The position numbers were made by a program, and so were the translations under genes. The notes below the pieces were generated by a model that made no database searches, was not told the DNA's origin, and saw only the letters and a program-made list of their open reading frames with translations. Below, piece after piece: positions 6,537 through 8,834 of a DNA stretch of 8,834 nucleotides. The stretch comes from Candidatus Shapirobacteria bacterium (lineage in GTDB: Bacteria; Patescibacteriota; Microgenomatia; UBA12405), in the NCBI GenBank assembly GCA_028701645.1, contig JAQVQI010000024.1, positions 1 through 8,834 on the forward strand. The letters run 5' to 3'. Each line of letters opens with the position of its first letter. The stretch's first letter is position 1.

Positions 6537-7910
6537 TCATTTTTTTTTATTTCCTTTTGCTTTTATTAAAAATCCATCCAAGTCCCTTCTTCCAATCAAA
6601 AATCTAGTGTTCAATCCTTCCCTGTTGGCCACATTAATTGTTGTTGATATTTTTTTACCTTTTAACCAAAAATTTATCCCAATTACCGGCCTTTCGTGGG
6701 CCCTACCTATTGCCGATCTATAGTGTCGATAATACAAAACCTTATCACTACTCGATAAACCCAATTTTTTGGCTAAAGATTCATCTATCGAACTTCTTAA
6801 AGCCCCCGTGTCAATCTTTGCTTCCACTTCTATCATTCTATGTTTACCTTTCTTAATAATTTTAAAATCGTTATCTTTAGGTTTAAATCCTTTGGGAATT
6901 TTTATCTTAATAGTTTCTAAAGAATCAATTGTTTTGTTTTTTTCTTTCTCTTCAATTTTTTCAAAAAACTTTTCTCCAAATAAATATTTTGACAAAGTAA
7001 TTGCATGTTCCACATTTCTCACTTCGATTCCATCAACTTTTTCTATTCGACCCTTCAACCCCGCCATATTACAAAGCTGAATTGATAAACCCGGTCGAGC
7101 ATTTACTTCCAAGACTTCCGGTCCTTTTTCTTTGTCCAAGACCACATCAACCCCCACAAACCCCAAACTTGGTATCGCTTGTTGACATTTAACTGCAGTT
7201 TCCAAAACTTCCTTCCAAAATGGTATTTTTATGCCGTTAACTTTTCTTTTTTTCTTTTTATTAAAATCATATATTCGATAAATCATTACTCCTTTTTCGA
7301 CCCCAAAGGTGGTAATTCCGGTTGCTAAATCTATTCCCAAACCCATCGCCCCTTGATGCAAATTTGCTTTCCCGCCAGATTTTTCCGTTGGAATTCTAAA
7401 CATAGCCATCACTGGAACATTATTATAAACAATGACTCTAATATCAGGCGTCCCAGATCTGGTCAATGCCAAAAAAAACGGATGAATTTTTATTCTTTCT
7501 TCAACCAAAACCGAATCTGGCGTAGAATGTAAGCTATATTTACCCGCCAAAATCTCTTGACAATGAAGTTGCATATCTTGAGTCGAAATAATTTCGCCAT
7601 TCATTTTTTGCCACTCACCCGCCCATTTTCCTCTTTTTCGAATAATTATTATTCCTTCCCCTCCATAACCTGATTCTGGTTTTATAACAAAATTTCCTTC
7701 TAAATCTTCCCATCTAAAATTTAGCAATTGTTCTTCATTTTTAAATCTTGCCAATAAATTTGGCACCCCCACTCCTTTTTTACTCAACAATTTTTTAGTT
7801 TTGTATTTACTATCAGCAATTCCCTTTCCTTTTGAAGAATTTTTTCGCAAATAAACCTTATTTCTCTCGTTTTTTGTCAAAAACTTACGATATTTTTTTA
7901 AATTTAACAT
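6537..7910 (-). CDS. ATP-grasp alpha-L-glutamate ligase-like protein fused to RimB-like retropepsin (Zn-protease family) domain
   Basis: A 457-residue two-domain protein. Residues about 1-310 match the RimK-related 'alpha-L-glutamate ligase-like' family: GNFVIKPESGYGGEGI (72-87, nucleotide loop), SGTPDIRVIVYNNVPVMAMF (152-171), the family hallmark GKANLHQGAMGLGIDLATG (180-198), GVDVVLD (253-259), and metal-binding LEVNARPGLS (267-276). A charged linker at about 312-335 leads to a second domain, about 336-457, like RimB / 'ATP-dependent zinc protease' (DUF785) proteins of retropepsin fold: VEAKIDTGALRSSI (362-375) holds the DTG catalytic aspartate D367, then RAHERPVI (403-410) and NREGLNTRFLIGRRDL (429-444). 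In proteobacteria these domains are separate neighbouring proteins; here they are one chain with no frameshift. It lies 66 bases after the 7TM gene with no Shine-Dalgarno. No signal peptide, so probably cytoplasmic. Confidence 0.88.
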   Translation of the reverse strand: MLNLKKYRKFLTKNERNKVYLRKNSSKGKGIADSKYKTKKLLSKKGVGVPNLLARFKNEEQLLNFRWEDLEGNFVIKPESGYGGEGIIIIRKRGKWAGEWQKMNGEIISTQDMQLHCQEILAGKYSLHSTPDSVLVEERIKIHPFFLALTRSGTPDIRVIVYNNVPVMAMFRIPTEKSGGKANLHQGAMGLGIDLATGITTFGVEKGVMIYRIYDFNKKKKRKVNGIKIPFWKEVLETAVKCQQAIPSLGFVGVDVVLDKEKGPEVLEVNARPGLSIQLCNMAGLKGRIEKVDGIEVRNVEHAITLSKYLFGEKFFEKIEEKEKNKTIDSLETIKIKIPKGFKPKDNDFKIIKKGKHRMIEVEAKIDTGALRSSIDESLAKKLGLSSSDKVLYYRHYRSAIGRAHERPVIGINFWLKGKKISTTINVANREGLNTRFLIGRRDLDGFLIKAKGNKKK

Positions 7911-7976
7911 GTTTTTTTTGATTATTATTATGTTTGTTTTTTGTTTATTGTTTGCTGTTTGTTTCTTGGTTATTAG
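7911..7976 (-). other. A/C-rich low-complexity intergenic leader
   Basis: Read on the coding strand the 66 bases between the 7TM stop and the ligase ATG are almost only A, C and T, with repeated AAACAA-type units and just two G residues. The stretch is predicted to be unstructured and has no Shine-Dalgarno before ATG 7910. Confidence 0.5.
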
Positions 7977-8834
7977 TTATTGTTTTATACGAATAGCTTC
8001 TTTAAATCTACCAATTTCCGACCACCTAATCCCAGTATAATTTCCTATCAATAAATTAACGATTAACACTAAAGCAATTACTCCATCCGGATATTCCATT
8101 ACAATTCTTTGAATAAATCCAAAATTCATTGTCATAGCCCCAATAATTGCCAATATCATTGTCCCAATTGTTAATTTTTTGGCTTCTTTTTTACTTTTAG
8201 TCAATTGAGTTCGAGTAAATTCTTCCGTCAACAAAATCATGAATAATATTGGAAAGATTGAGATATTACTAATATCAATCCATCTCACAAAAGAAGACAT
8301 TACCATCAAGGCAAAAGTACCAATAGAGATAAACATCAAACTAATTGACCTAGCTGGCCAAAAATGAAGTTTTAATTTACTCAAAAAAATATTACTTACC
8401 AAAGAGATTAGCAATATTAAGCTAAACAATATTAATCCCCCAAATATACCTGTGGCCAAAAAAGCCACGGCAATCATCGTTGGCATAAATATCCCATATC
8501 CCGACAATCCCACCACATAATGCAAAAAAGAAACTATTGTGGCCACTAATGGCAACAATAATAATAGTACTAAGGTATTTACCGACACGCCTCTTTTAGT
8601 TGCCCAAACCGTGGCTACTTTAAAAGTATTTATTCCCTTCCATTTTATTTCATCAATTTTAATCTCAACTTCTTTATTACCAGCCTCAGTTATCTTACTT
8701 TCTAATCCTTCAGTTGGTAAAGCCGTAACCTCCATTGTTGGGGTAGCTTCTAATTTTGGAGTTGTTTCGAGTGAATTTGCTCCAATTGGTTTTGTTAACC
8801 AAAAATTTAATACTATTAATAAAAGGATTATTTT
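7977..8834 (-). CDS. 7TM membrane protein of the 7TM-transglutaminase amidoligase system, 5' end outside window
   Basis: The frame stays open to the window edge, giving at least 285 residues; an internal ATG at 8735 is not the likely start. The first visible residues, KIILLLIVLNFWL then TKPIGANS, look like a signal peptide or first helix, so only a few residues are probably missing. A polar, Thr/Glu/Pro-rich segment follows to about visible residue 80. Then seven membrane segments follow, with hallmarks GVSVNTLVLLLLLPLVAT, GYGIFMPTMIAVAFLATG, SIFPILFMILLTEEFTR and GNYTGIRWSEIGRF. These match the 7TM domain usually fused to an inactive transglutaminase. In the usual proteins a large extracytoplasmic transglutaminase-like domain precedes the helices; none is visible here. 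It is first in an apparent operon with the ligase-protease fusion, 66 bases downstream, and probably scaffolds it at the membrane. Confidence 0.8.
   Translation of the reverse strand, partial: KIILLLIVLNFWLTKPIGANSLETTPKLEATPTMEVTALPTEGLESKITEAGNKEVEIKIDEIKWKGINTFKVATVWATKRGVSVNTLVLLLLLPLVATIVSFLHYVVGLSGYGIFMPTMIAVAFLATGIFGGLILFSLILLISLVSNIFLSKLKLHFWPARSISLMFISIGTFALMVMSSFVRWIDISNISIFPILFMILLTEEFTRTQLTKSKKEAKKLTIGTMILAIIGAMTMNFGFIQRIVMEYPDGVIALVLIVNLLIGNYTGIRWSEIGRFKEAIRIKQ

Noticed and set aside
6638..7192. Plus-strand frames of 63-103 residues within the ligase-protease gene
   Set aside because: They are antisense shadows of a gene with clear conserved motifs.

Overview
The window looks like part of a Candidate Phyla Radiation (Patescibacteria) genome, possibly Microgenomates-like. 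The evidence is AT-rich protein-coding DNA, many starts with a weak or absent Shine-Dalgarno, tRNAs with no encoded CCA, a 23S rRNA that departs from typical bacterial 23S and carries an AT-rich insertion, and short dispersed palindromes. Every gene reads through with the standard bacterial code, so there is no sign of TGA recoding. The phylum call is an inference from style and not from a database match.

Layout. About 1-2812 is a 23S rRNA gene on the minus strand, cut at its 3' side by the window start and carrying a foldback intervening sequence in helix 45. About 2813-3065 is an AT-rich spacer with a palindromic repeat. A tRNA-Ala(TGC) at 3066-3139 precedes the 23S on the same strand. Upstream of it lie a second copy of the repeat, a strong intrinsic terminator and a near-consensus promoter, and no 16S gene. 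Next on the minus strand is a two-gene unit: a 47-residue membrane peptide (not in obvious families) and a GH18 hydrolase. A divergent plus-strand unit holds tRNA-Ile(GAT) and a VTT/DedA-family membrane protein.

From 5523 to the right edge, three minus-strand genes form the most interesting block. In transcription order they are a 7TM membrane protein (5' end off the window), an ATP-grasp ligase fused to a RimB-like retropepsin domain, and a second RimK-type ATP-grasp ligase. They match the amidoligase / 7TM-transglutaminase system known mainly from proteobacteria, where ligase, protease and membrane protein are separate genes. Here ligase and protease are one polypeptide and the 7TM protein appears to lack its usual large transglutaminase-like ectodomain. 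A plausible reading is that the ligases add amino acids to a protein or peptide, the protease domain trims or removes them, and the 7TM protein ties the process to the membrane. The substrate cannot be read from the sequence.

The other notable layer is non-coding: the helix-45 insertion, the promoter-leader-terminator cassette before tRNA-Ala/23S, repeats flanking tRNA-Ala, and a GC-rich foldback between the two ligase genes.
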